Source: CAVQEK01 sp964596645 | GTDB lineage: Bacteria; Bacteroidota; Bacteroidia; Cytophagales; Cyclobacteriaceae | Direction: 5' to 3' | NCBI GenBank assembly: GCA_964596645.1 | Contig: CAZQVB010000017.1 | Coordinates: forward strand, 1 to 64,000 | Length of the DNA: 64,000 nt | Part shown: piece by piece, positions 54,369-64,000 of the stretch | Numbering within the stretch: position 1 is the stretch's first letter | Layout of the letters: the number at the start of each line of letters is the position of its first letter | Notes under the pieces: generated by a model | What the model was told of the DNA's origin: nothing | Databases searched by the model: none | The model's input: the letters and a program-made list of their open reading frames with translations, nothing else | Program-made: the position numbers and the translations under genes

Positions 54369-55046
54369 ATGGCGTGGCTTACACAATCCCTTTCAAGCTC
54401 TTTGGGAAAAAAAGTAATTGTCTCTCTCACGGGCATTTTCCTGATCCTTTTTCTCATTGTACACATGGCGGGCAATATGGCCCTGCTCAAACACGATGGC
54501 GGAGCGGCCTTCAATCAATATTCACATTTTATGACAACAAATCCGCTCATCAAAGCGATTTCATATGTGCTGTACCTCAGCATACTGATTCACAGCATTT
54601 ATGGCGTGATACTGGCCATTAAAAACAGGAAGTCGCGCGGGGAGCATCGGTACGCTGAAGTAAACAACCAGAGCAGTTGGGCATCGCGCAACATGGCTTT
54701 GCTCGGCTCGCTCATATTTATATTCATCGTTATTCATATGAAAAACTTCTGGTTCGAATACAAATTTGGAACAATAGACACGGTCACCATCGAAGGCGAA
54801 GAATATAAAGACCTGTACTCAGTTACCTATGCCGCCTTCAAGCAGTGGTGGTATGTCGCTTTTTATATTGTAGCGCTCATAGCCTTGGCCCTACACCTGG
54901 CGCATGGTTTTCAGAGTTCTTTTCGCACCCTGGGCATGAGCCATCAGAAATACGTGCCTTTTGTAAAAGGGCTCGGCCTGGCCTACAGCATACTCATACC
55001 GTTGCTGTTTGCCATACAGCCGCTGTATATTTTGTTCTTTAAATAG
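54369..55046 (+). CDS. sdhC: Succinate dehydrogenase/fumarate reductase cytochrome b subunit
   Basis: 225 residues with five transmembrane helices and conserved His residues in FLIVHMAGNM, LIHSIYGVILAI, IVIHMKNFWFEYKFG and LALHLAHGFQSSFRTLG, which ligate the two haems of a type B single-subunit anchor. It passes electrons between the SdhA/SdhB head and the quinone pool. It is first in sdhCAB, 24 bases before sdhA, the normal Bacteroidota order. Confidence 0.96.
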   Translation: MAWLTQSLSSSLGKKVIVSLTGIFLILFLIVHMAGNMALLKHDGGAAFNQYSHFMTTNPLIKAISYVLYLSILIHSIYGVILAIKNRKSRGEHRYAEVNNQSSWASRNMALLGSLIFIFIVIHMKNFWFEYKFGTIDTVTIEGEEYKDLYSVTYAAFKQWWYVAFYIVALIALALHLAHGFQSSFRTLGMSHQKYVPFVKGLGLAYSILIPLLFAIQPLYILFFK

Positions 55047-55070
55047 TCGGAAACAATAGATAGAAATACT

Positions 55071-57002
55071 ATGCTCAACTCGAAAATACCCGAAGGACCC
55101 GTAAGCGAAAAATGGCCGAAACATAAGTTCAGCCTCAAGCTGGTAAACCCGGCCAACAAGCGCAAGTACGACATCATAGTGGTAGGCACCGGACTGGCAG
55201 GCGCATCGGCTGCGGCTTCATTTGGCGAAATGGGATACAACGTAAAGGCATTTTGCTATCAGGACAGCTCGCGCAGGGCACACAGCATCGCAGCCCAGGG
55301 CGGCATCAATGCTGCCAAAAATTATCAGAACGACGGCGATAGCGTATACAGGCTGTTTTACGATACGGTAAAAGGTGGCGACTACCGCTCGAGGGAAGGC
55401 AACGTATACCGGCTCGCCGAGGTTAGCAACCACATCATAGACCAGTGTGTCGCTCAGGGCGTGCCTTTTGCCCGGGAATATGGCGGATATCTGGACAACC
55501 GTTCGTTTGGCGGCGCCCAGGTATCACGTACATTTTACGCCCGTGGCCAGACAGGCCAGCAACTATTGCTCGGCGCCTACTCGGCACTCAGCCGGCAGGT
55601 AGCCTCTGGCAAGGTAAAAATGTACCCACGCACCGAGATGCTCGACGTAGTGATCGTAGATGGCCATGCACGCGGCATCGTTTCGCGCGACATGGTGACG
55701 GGAAAGATAGAAACACACAGCGCACACGCGGTAGTGTTGGCAACGGGAGGCTATGGCAACGTCTTTTTCCTCTCTACCAACGCCATGGGCTGCAATGTGA
55801 CGGCAGCCTGGCGGGCGCATCGCAGAGGAGCTTTTTTCGCTAACCCTTGTTTCACACAAATACACCCAACCTGCATACCTGTGCACGGCGACCAGCAGTC
55901 GAAGCTCACGCTGATGTCTGAGTCGCTGCGCAATGATGGCCGCGTGTGGGTACCGAAAGAAGAATCTGTGGCAGCCAAGCTGCGCAAGGGTGAGATCAGC
56001 CCCAATGATGTGTCGGAGGAAGAAAGGGACTACTACCTGGAGCGCATCTACCCCTCATTTGGCAACCTGGTACCACGCGATGTGGCCTCGAGAAATGCCA
56101 AAAACGTGTGCGACGAAGGCCGTGGTGTAGGAGAAACCGGACTTGCCGTATACCTCGACTTCCGCGACGCTATACAGCGCGATGGCATGGAGACTATAAA
56201 GGCCAAGTATGGCAACCTCTTCCAGATGTATGAAAAAATTACTGCCGAAGACCCATACAAAGTGCCCATGATGATATACCCGGCTGTGCACTACACCATG
56301 GGCGGGCTTTGGGTAGATTACAATCTGATGACCACCGTGCCCGGATTGTACGCCGCCGGCGAATGTAACTTCTCCGACCACGGCGCCAACCGGCTGGGGG
56401 CTAGTGCACTGATGCAGGGTCTGGCCGATGGCTATTTCATATTGCCGTACACGATAGGAGATTATCTGGCCGGCCTGCCAATGAAGAAGGTGACCAACGA
56501 TCATCCGGCTTTCAAGCAAACTGAAGAAGAAACACGCGAGCGCATCAATACCATCCTGAGCGTGAATGGCAATGTGACCGTCGACCAGTTTCACAAGAAA
56601 TTGGGTAAAATCATGTGGGACAAGTGCGGTATGTCGCGCAGTGCCGAAGGCCTGAAAGAAGCCAAAAAGGAGATTCAGGAGTTGCGCATGGATTTCTGGA
56701 AAAATGTGAAAGTGATCGGCGCCAACGAAGAGCTCAACATGACACTGGAAAAAGCGCTGCGTGTGGCCGACTTTATGGAGCTGGCCGAGCTGATGGTGGA
56801 CGATGCCCTCAACCGCAACGAATCATGCGGCGGCCACTTCCGCGAAGAAAGCCAGACTGAAGAAGGCGAAGCCAAACGCGACGATGAGAACTACTCGTAT
56901 GTGGCAGCCTGGGAATATACCGGAGACGTAACCAAGGAAGAACTGCACAAGGAAAACCTGGTCTTCGAAAATGTAAAACTTACGCAAAGAAGCTACAAAT
57001 AA
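55071..57002 (+). CDS. sdhA: Succinate dehydrogenase/fumarate reductase flavoprotein subunit
   Basis: 643-residue catalytic subunit with covalently bound FAD. The dinucleotide motif is VVGTGLAGASAAASFGEMG near residue 37, the flavin-linking His in SRRAHSIAAQGGINAAKNY, and the active-site region in HPTCIPVHG and ARNAKNVCDEGRGVG. The C-terminal helical domain ends in NVKLTQRSYK. It oxidises succinate to fumarate, or the reverse. The TAATG junction overlaps sdhB by one base. Confidence 0.98.
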   Translation: MLNSKIPEGPVSEKWPKHKFSLKLVNPANKRKYDIIVVGTGLAGASAAASFGEMGYNVKAFCYQDSSRRAHSIAAQGGINAAKNYQNDGDSVYRLFYDTVKGGDYRSREGNVYRLAEVSNHIIDQCVAQGVPFAREYGGYLDNRSFGGAQVSRTFYARGQTGQQLLLGAYSALSRQVASGKVKMYPRTEMLDVVIVDGHARGIVSRDMVTGKIETHSAHAVVLATGGYGNVFFLSTNAMGCNVTAAWRAHRRGAFFANPCFTQIHPTCIPVHGDQQSKLTLMSESLRNDGRVWVPKEESVAAKLRKGEISPNDVSEEERDYYLERIYPSFGNLVPRDVASRNAKNVCDEGRGVGETGLAVYLDFRDAIQRDGMETIKAKYGNLFQMYEKITAEDPYKVPMMIYPAVHYTMGGLWVDYNLMTTVPGLYAAGECNFSDHGANRLGASALMQGLADGYFILPYTIGDYLAGLPMKKVTNDHPAFKQTEEETRERINTILSVNGNVTVDQFHKKLGKIMWDKCGMSRSAEGLKEAKKEIQELRMDFWKNVKVIGANEELNMTLEKALRVADFMELAELMVDDALNRNESCGGHFREESQTEEGEAKRDDENYSYVAAWEYTGDVTKEELHKENLVFENVKLTQRSYK

Positions 57003-57766
57003 TGGAAAAAGGCAGAAACTACACGTTGAAAATATGGCGCCAGAAAAACGCCACAACCAAGGGTGCTTTCGAAACTTTCGAGGTAAAGGACATATCTCCC
57101 AATAGCTCCTTTCTGGAAATGCTCGATATACTGAATGAAGACCTGCTGCTACAGGGCAAAGACCCGATCCATTTCGATCACGACTGCCGCGAAGGCATTT
57201 GCGGCACATGCAGCTTGTACATCAACGGACGGCCTCATGGACCTGAGCGGGAGATTACAGTTTGTCAGTTGCACATGCGCTCTTTCGAAGACGGCGCCAA
57301 GATCACCATAGAGCCTTGGCGCGCCAAGGCATTTCCTGTGATCAAAGACCTGGTTGTAAACCGCAGTGCCTTTGATCGGATCATAGAGGCGGGCGGTTTC
57401 ATTACGGTAAATACAGGGCCTGTACCCGATGCCAACGCCATACCCATACCCAAGCGCGATGCCGTCGAAGCCTTCGACGCTGCTGCCTGCATTGGCTGCG
57501 GCGCATGCGTGGCGGCATGTAAAAATGCATCGGCCATGCTCTTTGTAGGCGCTAAAATAGCCCAGCTTTCGCTGTTGCCGCAAGGCAAGGTGGAGCGCAA
57601 AAGGCGCGCTTTGGCCATGGTAGAGCAAATGGACAAAGAAGGATTTGGGGCATGTACCAACACTACCGCTTGCAGTGCCGAGTGCCCAAAAGGCATTAAG
57701 ATGTCCGTAATCGCCCGGCTGAACAGGGAATACTTTGGGGCTGCACTCACCGCAGAGCAACATTAA
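57002..57766 (+). CDS. sdhB: Succinate dehydrogenase/fumarate reductase iron-sulfur subunit
   Basis: 254 residues with three cluster sites: the [2Fe-2S] ligands in CREGICGTCSLYINGR, and the two clusters of the ferredoxin-like domain in CIGCGACVAACKN and CSAECPKGI. It carries electrons from SdhA to the haem subunit. It is the last gene of the operon and is followed by a terminator. Confidence 0.98.
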   Translation: MEKGRNYTLKIWRQKNATTKGAFETFEVKDISPNSSFLEMLDILNEDLLLQGKDPIHFDHDCREGICGTCSLYINGRPHGPEREITVCQLHMRSFEDGAKITIEPWRAKAFPVIKDLVVNRSAFDRIIEAGGFITVNTGPVPDANAIPIPKRDAVEAFDAAACIGCGACVAACKNASAMLFVGAKIAQLSLLPQGKVERKRRALAMVEQMDKEGFGACTNTTACSAECPKGIKMSVIARLNREYFGAALTAEQH

Positions 57767-57837
57767 TAATCTAGGGATCGACCGCCGCTTGTAAAAACGC
57801 TTTCCATGGCGGTTGTCGGTTGCTACACCTATCTTTG

Positions 57838-57861
57838 CAGGGGCACTTTGCCCCTTTTTTT
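57838..57861 (+). terminator. Terminator after sdhCAB
   Basis: GGGGC pairs with GCCCC around ACTTT, followed directly by seven T. The exact -7-like TATCTTTG at 57830-57837 touches its left edge; a promoter there would start inside the hairpin and is doubtful. Confidence 0.85.
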
Positions 57862-57926
57862 ATGTGGGGGTCAGGAGATTCGCCTCTAAGCTGGCCAGCG
57901 ATTAATGATGAAGCCTTATTGACGAA

Positions 57927-59075
57927 ATGGAAAACGCTAATAAAATAATAGTGACGTGTGGACCGGGCCTTGCGCCCTGGGTGTCGGCCGAAATACAGCA
58001 GATGGGGCTGCCTGTCATCGCCTCTTCGGCCAAAGCAGTGGAGACCGCCGGTGTGTTCACCGATGTGCAAAAACTGAACTACACATTGCGCACAGCCAAC
58101 CGGGTGCTTTGGCACCTGCAATCCATACGCGCCGCCGATGCCGACAAGCTGTACCAGGCAGTATATGCCATGCCCTGGGAGCAGTACTTCGACAATAGTG
58201 CGTACCTCAAGGTCGATTCGTTTGTGAAGAACGACAGCATCAAAGATGCCCGCTTTGCCAACCTGCGGGTGAAAGACGCCATTGTTGACCGCTTCACCGA
58301 AAAAACAGGACAACGCCCCGACTCGGGTGCCGAAAATAAAGGCGTTGTGGTATATCTGCACTGGCTCGAAGATCAGGCAGAAATATACTTCGACACCTCC
58401 GGAGAGTCCATAGCCAAGCACGGCTATAGAAAAAACCCCTGGAAGGCGCCACTGATGGAAAACCTGGCCGCAGCCATCGTTATGGCCACCGAGTGGGATA
58501 GGTCCTCACATTTTATTAATCCTATGTGCGGAAGCGGCACCCTGGCCATAGAGGCCTGTCTGTTGGCCATCGGCATACACCCCGGCCAGCAGCGCACACA
58601 CTATGCCTTCGAGCACCTGAGCATGTACCAGCGCGAAGCCTGGCAGGAATACCGCAAATCGCAGCATCGCCTGGTGCCAGGCAAGCTGCCATTCAAGATC
58701 ATAGCCAGCGACCGCGACCGGCGCGCCGTGGAGGCCGCACAGGAAAATGCCAAAAAAGCCGGCGTAGCCCATCTCATCGACTTTCGGGTGGGCGATTTCA
58801 GGCGTACTGCACTACCAGAAGATGGCGGCATCATCATCATGAACCCGGAGTATGGCGACCGCCTCGGCGAAGAGCAGGCACTGGAGCAGACCTACCGGGA
58901 GGTTGGTGATTTTTTCAAACAAAAAGGCGCGGGTTTCACAGGCTTCATCTTCACCGGCAACATGCAACTGGCCAAAAAGGTGGGACTGCGAACCGCCAGA
59001 AAAATCCCTTTTCACAACGGCATGTACGAATGCCGGCTGCTGAAATATGAACTGTACAGCGGCACGCGCACCTAG
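57927..59075 (+). CDS. THUMP-domain class I SAM-dependent RNA methyltransferase
   Basis: 382 residues of the RlmL-N/YpsC type that methylates a guanine N2 in 23S rRNA. The N-terminal THUMP-like domain (about 1-160) has VTCGPGLAPWVSAEIQQMG and LKVDSFVKNDSIKDARFANLRVKDAIVDRF. The methyltransferase domain has the SAM motif NPMCGSGTLAIEACLLA and the catalytic NPEYGDRL, where most relatives outside Bacteroidota have NPPYG. It is convergent with nhaA, three bases between stops. Confidence 0.92.
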   Translation: MENANKIIVTCGPGLAPWVSAEIQQMGLPVIASSAKAVETAGVFTDVQKLNYTLRTANRVLWHLQSIRAADADKLYQAVYAMPWEQYFDNSAYLKVDSFVKNDSIKDARFANLRVKDAIVDRFTEKTGQRPDSGAENKGVVVYLHWLEDQAEIYFDTSGESIAKHGYRKNPWKAPLMENLAAAIVMATEWDRSSHFINPMCGSGTLAIEACLLAIGIHPGQQRTHYAFEHLSMYQREAWQEYRKSQHRLVPGKLPFKIIASDRDRRAVEAAQENAKKAGVAHLIDFRVGDFRRTALPEDGGIIIMNPEYGDRLGEEQALEQTYREVGDFFKQKGAGFTGFIFTGNMQLAKKVGLRTARKIPFHNGMYECRLLKYELYSGTRT

Positions 59076-59078
59076 TGC

Positions 59079-60437
59079 TCAATACGCTTCAGCAGGTCTA
59101 TTACTAGCGTTTCGATTTGCCATCAGTAATAAGACGACGCCAGCCACAGCGGCTGCAAATGAAGCGATCAATATGCTGATTTTAGCCATTTTCACTGTTT
59201 CATCGTCTGTAAAGGCCAGATTGGTAATGAACAACGACATGGTGAAACCCACACCGGCGATCATTCCCACACCTAAAATGTGCATCCAGCTCATGGACTT
59301 GTTTTTGCCCGCCAAGCCAAGCTTGTGCCCGGCATACGTAAAAATGCCAACCCCTAAGATTTTACCTACAAATAACCCCATAATGATGCCCAAGCCCAAT
59401 GAATCGGCAAATACTTCCCCTATCGACACATCCAGTTTCACGCCGGCATTGGCGAGTGCAAACAGTGGAATCACAAAAAATGCATTGAAACCAGTTAGTC
59501 CATATTCAAAGCGAAGCAAAGGTGGCTGAGAATACTTGGCTTTGCGACGCACCTCCTGCAGCACCTCGCGCTCTGACTCATTCTTCACCGGATGCCGCTC
59601 TCCGAGATTAGCCTTTTCCAACTTCTCCAATTGCTCACTCACCTTTTCCCGAAAGCGCAGGCTGTCGATCCTCGGTTTTATGGGTATGGTGAGTGCAAAC
59701 AATACGCCCGCTATGGTCGGGTGTACCCCGGAGTGTATGAAGCATATCCAAAACGCAATGCCCAATACAGAGTACAATGCCAGATGCTTAATGCCAAACC
59801 GGTTGATCGCCAGTAAACTGATGAACAACCCTGCCGCCACGGCCAGGCGCACCCAGGCAATGTTGTCGCTGTAGAAAAAGGCGATGACAAGTATGGCGCC
59901 CAGGTCGTCGGCTATGGCCAAAGCAGTGAGGAATATTTTTAAAGCTACAGGCACACGTTTGCCCAACATGGCCACTATGCCCAGCGAATAGGCAATATCG
60001 GTGGCCATGGGTATGGCCCATCCATTGGTGGTATCGGTGCCACTATTGAAGATGAAAAAAATGGCTGCCGGCACCACCATGCCGCCCAGTGCACCAAGCA
60101 ACGGCATGGCGGCCTTTTTCCTTGTGGACAGCTCGCCTACCATCACTTCACGCTTCAGTTCCAGCCCGGCCACCAGAAAGAATATGACCATGAGCCCGTC
60201 ATTCACCCACTCTTTCACCGTAAGATCAATCTCCAGGCGATCTACGAGCCCTATCGCAAAATGCTCTTCCAATATACGATGGTAGCCTTCAGCCCATCCT
60301 GTATTCGCCACGATCAGCGCTACTATGGTCGCCAAAATAAGTAAAAGCCCACCGGTGGTTTCGGCGTTAAAAAATCGTTCTGAGGTTTCCTGATTGTAGT
60401 TTTCGTCAATAGAGTTTCTTTCTTGGTATTTGCTCAT
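59079..60437 (-). CDS. nhaA: Na+/H+ antiporter NhaA
   Basis: 452-residue inner-membrane antiporter of about twelve helices, exporting Na+ in exchange for protons. The ion-binding Asp pair is in ALAIADDLGAILVIAFFYS; also FFLVAGLELKREVMVGELS and IPMATDIAYSLGIVAMLGKRVP. It is longer than E. coli NhaA mainly because of a charged cytoplasmic insert (LRFREKVSEQLEKLEKANLGERHPV region). The frame extends to 60611, but the Met at 60437 precedes a normal start. Confidence 0.95.
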   Translation of the reverse strand: MSKYQERNSIDENYNQETSERFFNAETTGGLLLILATIVALIVANTGWAEGYHRILEEHFAIGLVDRLEIDLTVKEWVNDGLMVIFFLVAGLELKREVMVGELSTRKKAAMPLLGALGGMVVPAAIFFIFNSGTDTTNGWAIPMATDIAYSLGIVAMLGKRVPVALKIFLTALAIADDLGAILVIAFFYSDNIAWVRLAVAAGLFISLLAINRFGIKHLALYSVLGIAFWICFIHSGVHPTIAGVLFALTIPIKPRIDSLRFREKVSEQLEKLEKANLGERHPVKNESEREVLQEVRRKAKYSQPPLLRFEYGLTGFNAFFVIPLFALANAGVKLDVSIGEVFADSLGLGIIMGLFVGKILGVGIFTYAGHKLGLAGKNKSMSWMHILGVGMIAGVGFTMSLFITNLAFTDDETVKMAKISILIASFAAAVAGVVLLLMANRNASNRPAEAY

Positions 60438-60794
60438 AGGTAGTCTTAAATCTGCCTCAGGGCAGTGTGGAAAAAATTCTTGCAAAAACCTGAAAAGCCT
60501 GTCATCGCTTCGCCCAGGATCGGGCCGAACTGCCGTATAGCGATCAATTTGAATAAACCAGAATAAGACAGAACTGTTGGGGTGGCGTGGCATACACTGC
60601 TGGGGACACACACTTTCGGCTGCTCCGAATCAAGCTATGACTCAACACACCTTTAAAAATATTCTCCATCAATCAGTTTGTTGAGCAAATGTATTTTGCA
60701 CGTGTTTCCCCCAAATCAATTCCTGCACGCAGAGAAGGCGATAATGCGCCATCTTGAAATCAATGCCTGCCGGGGCTATTGTGGATGAAGCATA
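60438..60794. other. Divergent intergenic region between nhaA and mazG, no gene seen
   Basis: No recognisable gene, tRNA or known riboswitch. A small CTGCC/GGCAG hairpin lies near 60455-60468, close to the nhaA start. No -7 box for nhaA was found. Confidence 0.4.
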
Positions 60795-60802
60795 TTAACT
60801 TT
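60795..60802 (+). promoter_or_regulatory. -7 element TAACTTTG for mazG
   Basis: Exact TAnnTTTG match, 21 bases before the ATG at 60824. Confidence 0.55.
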
Positions 60803-60823
60803 GCCGTGATTAAAATTTACTCT

Positions 60824-61639
60824 ATGCCAAATATATCACCACTGCCCGATGCTGATCGCCCGGCAAAGCTGGCCGCCTTCGACAGGCTGCTGACCATCAT
60901 GGACGAACTGCGCGAAAATTGCCCCTGGGACAAGAAGCAAACCATCGACACATTGCGTCACCTCACCATAGAGGAGACCTTCGAGCTTTCTGATGCCATA
61001 CTAAGCAACAATCTGGATGAAATAAAAAATGAGCTCGGTGATATTTTGCTGCATATTGTCTTTTACAGTCGCATCGCCTCGGAGCAGCAGGCTTTCGACA
61101 TCGCCCAGGTACTGCACAGCATCTGCGACAAATTGGTGCGCCGCCACCCACACATATATGGCGATGTGCAGGCAGATGACGAAGAGGCTGTAAAGCAAAA
61201 TTGGGAGAAAATAAAGCTGAAAGAAAAAGGCAATACGTCGGTGCTGGGCGGCGTACCGCGCTCGCTACCGGCCCTCATCAAGGCCATGCGCATACAGGAA
61301 AAGGCCCGTGGTGTGGGCTTCGATTGGGAGCACAAAGAGCAGGTATGGGAAAAGGTAGAAGAAGAGATGCGGGAATTCAAACAGGAATTTGACGTGGCCC
61401 GGGGCGAGCTGCCAGACCAAACGCGGGCCAGTGAAGAATTTGGTGATCTGCTCTTTTCCCTGATCAACTACGCGCGCTTTGCCAACATAAACCCCGAGGA
61501 AGCCCTGGAGCGTACCAATAAAAAGTTCATCAAACGATTTCAATATCTGGAAAGCGAAACCGCCAAAGCAGGCAAGACACTGTCGGAAATGACGCTGGCC
61601 GAGATGGACCTATACTGGAATAAAGCAAAATCCCTGTAA
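60824..61639 (+). CDS. mazG: Nucleoside triphosphate pyrophosphohydrolase MazG
   Basis: 271-residue two-domain all-alpha hydrolase that converts NTPs to NMP and pyrophosphate, cleaning non-canonical nucleotides. The N-terminal domain has CPWDKKQTIDTLRHLTIEETFELSDAI and NELGDILLHIVFYSRIA with the metal-binding Glu and Asp. The second domain has EKVEEEMREFKQEF and SEEFGDLLFSLINYARFANI. The frame begins at 60779, but the ATG at 60824 gives the usual start. The thrA-like gene follows 116 bases later. Confidence 0.95.
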   Translation: MPNISPLPDADRPAKLAAFDRLLTIMDELRENCPWDKKQTIDTLRHLTIEETFELSDAILSNNLDEIKNELGDILLHIVFYSRIASEQQAFDIAQVLHSICDKLVRRHPHIYGDVQADDEEAVKQNWEKIKLKEKGNTSVLGGVPRSLPALIKAMRIQEKARGVGFDWEHKEQVWEKVEEEMREFKQEFDVARGELPDQTRASEEFGDLLFSLINYARFANINPEEALERTNKKFIKRFQYLESETAKAGKTLSEMTLAEMDLYWNKAKSL

Positions 61640-61665
61640 ACCCTGCATTTTCGCCACGGCCGCAC

Positions 61666-61673
61666 TAACTTTG
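61666..61673 (+). promoter_or_regulatory. -7 element TAACTTTG upstream of the aspartokinase/homoserine dehydrogenase gene
   Basis: Exact TAnnTTTG match, 82 bases before the ATG at 61756. The leader would contain a GCCGG/CCGGC hairpin (61690-61705) and a T-run at 61715, 9 bases after the stem, too far for a standard terminator. Confidence 0.45.
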
Positions 61674-61755
61674 CCCCCCTGGTGACACAGCCGGCATGCA
61701 CCGGCGCCATAAGCTTTTTTCAGATAACGCATATTTCATTTTTAATACGACCACA

Positions 61756-64000
61756 ATGAAAGTCTTAAAATTTGGTGGCAGCTCAGTAGGCAGTGCCGAC
61801 AGCATACAGTCCGTGGCCCGTATAATCAGCGACTATGTAGGCCAGGGACAAAAAATTGCCGTGATCGCCTCAGCCATGCAGGGCGTCACCAATATGCTGA
61901 TAGAGACAGGCAAGCGTGCCGCACAGGCCGACGAATCTTACCGCGACATTATACAGCAGATAGAGAAAAAGCACTTTGACGCCATACAGCAACTGCTGAA
62001 AGTGAAAAACCAAAGCCCTGTATTGGCCGAGATCAAAAGAAAAATAAATGAGCTCGACGACCTGATGCACGGCGTGTGCCTGCTCAAAGAGCTTTCGCCG
62101 CGTACCATGGATTTGCTCCTGAGCTTTGGCGAGCGCATGAGCTGCTATGTGATCACCCAATATGTGCGACAGGAAGGCATAGCGGCAGAATTCCTGGATA
62201 CACGCCGGCTCATTGTTACCGACAGCCGTTTCGGCAATGCGCGTGTGCTCACCGACATCACCTACCCCAACTTACAGCGGTACTTCCAGGAGCACGATCA
62301 GGTACAAATCGTCACCGGCTTTATCAGTTCCACGCAAGATGGCGTCACCACCACGCTGGGCCGCGGAGGCTCCGACTACACGGCCGCGTTGCTTGGGGCA
62401 GCCCTGGATGCAAAAGAAATAGAGATGTAGATGGCGTGATGACCACCGACCCGAGGCAGGTAAAAAAGGCTTTTCCGCTGAGTGAGATGACCTACGAAGA
62501 GGCCATGGAGATGTCGCACTTCGGTGCCAAGGTGATATACCCGCCAACACTGCAGCCGGCTTTCCATAAGAAGATACCGCTGCGCATCCGCAACACGTTC
62601 AACCCTGCCTTTGCAGGCACACTCATTCACCATGAAGCTGCCAGCAGCGACTTTCTGGTGAAGGGCATCTCTTCCATTGCCGAAGTAGCGCTCATCAACT
62701 TTCAGGGCAGTGGCATGGTCGGCGTAGCCGGTGTGTCGTCACGGCTTTTTGGCGTACTCGCCCTGCACCACATCAGCGTCATCCTCATTACGCAGGCATC
62801 TTCCGAGCATTCCATTTGCTTCGCCATAGCGCCGGCAGACACCGCACTGGCCGCTCGGGTGCTCGAAGAGGAGTTTGCACCGGAAATAAGCACCGGTAAG
62901 ATAGACCCGCCTCACATCGACAACAACATGGCCGTATTGGCCATCATCGGCGAAAACATGCGCCAGACTCCCGGCATATCCGGCACCATGTTCGACAGCC
63001 TGGGCAAAAACGGCATCAACATTTCGGCCATTGCCCAGGGCTCCAGCGAACGCAACGTGTCCGTGGTCATTCATAAAAATGACCTGTCGAAAGCGCTTAA
63101 CGCCATCCACGAAGTATTTTTTCTTTCCGATGTAAAAACCCTCAATGTCTTTCTGGTGGGCGTGGGCCTTATTGGCAGCACGCTCATAAAGCAAATCCGC
63201 GGACATGCCGAATACATGAGCAAAAGCCAGTTGCTGCGCATCAACATAGTCGGACTGGCCAACTCGCGGCACATGATCTTCAATACCGAAGGGGTGGATC
63301 TGGAGAATTGGAAAAGTGAATTGAGCCAGGGCCAAGCCTGCGACCTGGCAGGCTTTGTAGCACAAATGAAAAAGCTGAACCTGCCCAATGCCGTGTTTGT
63401 AGACTGTACGGCAAGCGCCAGCGTAGTGGAGCACTACGAATCTGTGCTGAACGCCAGCATCTCCATCACCACACCCAACAAAATTGCCAGCTCCGGTGCT
63501 TTCGAACAGTATGCCAGGTTGAAGCAAAGAGCCTTTAAAAATGGTGTGAAATTCTTGTATGAAACCAATGTGGGCGCCGGCTTGCCTGTGATCACCACCC
63601 TGCACGACCTCAAAAATAGTGGAGACAAAATTCTGAAAATAGAAGGTGTGCTATCCGGCACGCTCTCTTATATCTTCAATTCCTTCAACAGCGAAAAGCG
63701 CTTTAGCGAGGTGGTGCGTGAGGCAAAGGACAACGGCTACACTGAGCCAGACCCGCGCGATGACCTCAACGGGATGGACGTGGCGCGAAAGATTTTGATA
63801 TTGGCCAGAGAAGTGGGCTATGACCTGGAGCTCGCCGACGTAGAGATAAAGCCACTTCTGCCATCGGGCTGTTTTGAGGCTGCCAATGTAGAGGCATTTT
63901 TTGAAGAGCTGAAAAAAGAAGATGGCACTATGGAAAAAGTGCGCGCTGAAGCCGAAGGCTCAGGAATGGCGCTGCGCTACATCGCCCGCATGGACGACGG
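61756..64000 (+). pseudogene. thrA: Bifunctional aspartokinase/homoserine dehydrogenase, frameshifted and cut by the window end
   Basis: The first part (61756-62430) is the aspartokinase: MKVLKFGGSSVGSADSIQS, LLSFGERMSCYVI, LGRGGSDYTAALLG, then a premature TAG. In another frame from 62427 it continues without a stop to the window end: VDGVMTTDPRQV, two ACT domains (SGMVGVAGVSSRLFG, AIIGENMRQTPGISG) and homoserine dehydrogenase (LVGVGLIGSTLIK, NKIASSGAFE, GVLSGTLSYIFNSF). The conserved E-I-x-T-D-V-D-G motif is reduced to E then V-D-G, which a 10-base deletion explains exactly. This enzyme feeds threonine, methionine and isoleucine synthesis. Either the strain lost it or the assembly has an error; the rest of the sequence is well preserved, so an error or very recent loss is likely. 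Confidence 0.9.

Noticed and set aside
57830..57837. Promoter box TATCTTTG for the RNA methyltransferase gene
   Set aside because: A start from it would lie inside the sdh terminator hairpin, and no -33 box is at the right distance.
61696..61755. Possible threonine leader peptide before the aspartokinase gene (three Thr codons just before the ATG)
   Set aside because: The Thr codons are in frame with the gene and there is no stop between them, so this is an N-terminal extension rather than a separate leader; no proper terminator follows.

Overview
The window comes from a member of the Bacteroidota, most likely the order Cytophagales. The evidence is: Bacteroidota-type promoters (TAnnTTTG -7 elements) in front of many genes, almost no Shine-Dalgarno sites, a large secreted protein with a gliding-motility/type IX secretion style C-terminus, the last codons of a SusD gene, a three-gene sdhCAB set with a single cytochrome b subunit, and a DNA polymerase III alpha subunit with a proofreading exonuclease fused to its N-terminus. 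A run of ten N inside one gene shows this is a draft or metagenome assembly. No rRNA, tRNA, CRISPR array, insertion sequence or prophage was seen.

Layout. (1) 1-10.2 kb is a catabolic region. It has a Tat-exported Gfo/Idh/MocA oxidoreductase, a Tat-exported enolase-superfamily dehydratase, a bile-acid-symporter-family transporter and a signal-peptide-bearing RraA/aldolase-family protein. After an HTH regulator and argH come a second, cytoplasmic enolase-superfamily enzyme and a D-2-hydroxyacid dehydrogenase. (2) 10.4-16.7 kb has the ribosomal operon rpsF-rpsR-rplI, a coiled-coil membrane protein, a methyltransferase with apaG, ung, and a heparinase II/III-type lyase. (3) 16.7-26.6 kb has hisGDCB, preceded by a short open frame rich in His codons that looks like an attenuator leader peptide, then a small MscS-like channel and guaA - TPR/periplasmic-binding protein - hemL. 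(4) 26.8-38.4 kb is envelope-related: an outer-membrane-type protein, a Gmad2 lipoprotein, an MFP-RND-TolC efflux operon, and a 1133-residue ThuA / sugar-dehydrogenase / PKD / cytochrome c lipoprotein that abuts the remnant of a SusD gene and its terminator. (5) 38.7-51.1 kb has trxA, dnaE, a RES-Xre toxin-antitoxin pair and an MMPL transporter - ileS - lspA operon. (6) 51.3-64 kb has the large secreted protein, sdhCAB, a THUMP-type RNA methyltransferase, nhaA, mazG, and a bifunctional aspartokinase/homoserine dehydrogenase gene that is frameshifted and runs off the window.

The most unusual points are the His-rich leader peptide before hisG, the partly exported sugar-acid pathway at the left end, the SusD remnant joined to the ThuA gene, the toxin-antitoxin promoter with an operator-like inverted repeat and an atypically strong Shine-Dalgarno site, and the 10-base deletion that breaks the threonine-pathway gene. 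Functions are read from recognisable motifs only; no database search was possible.
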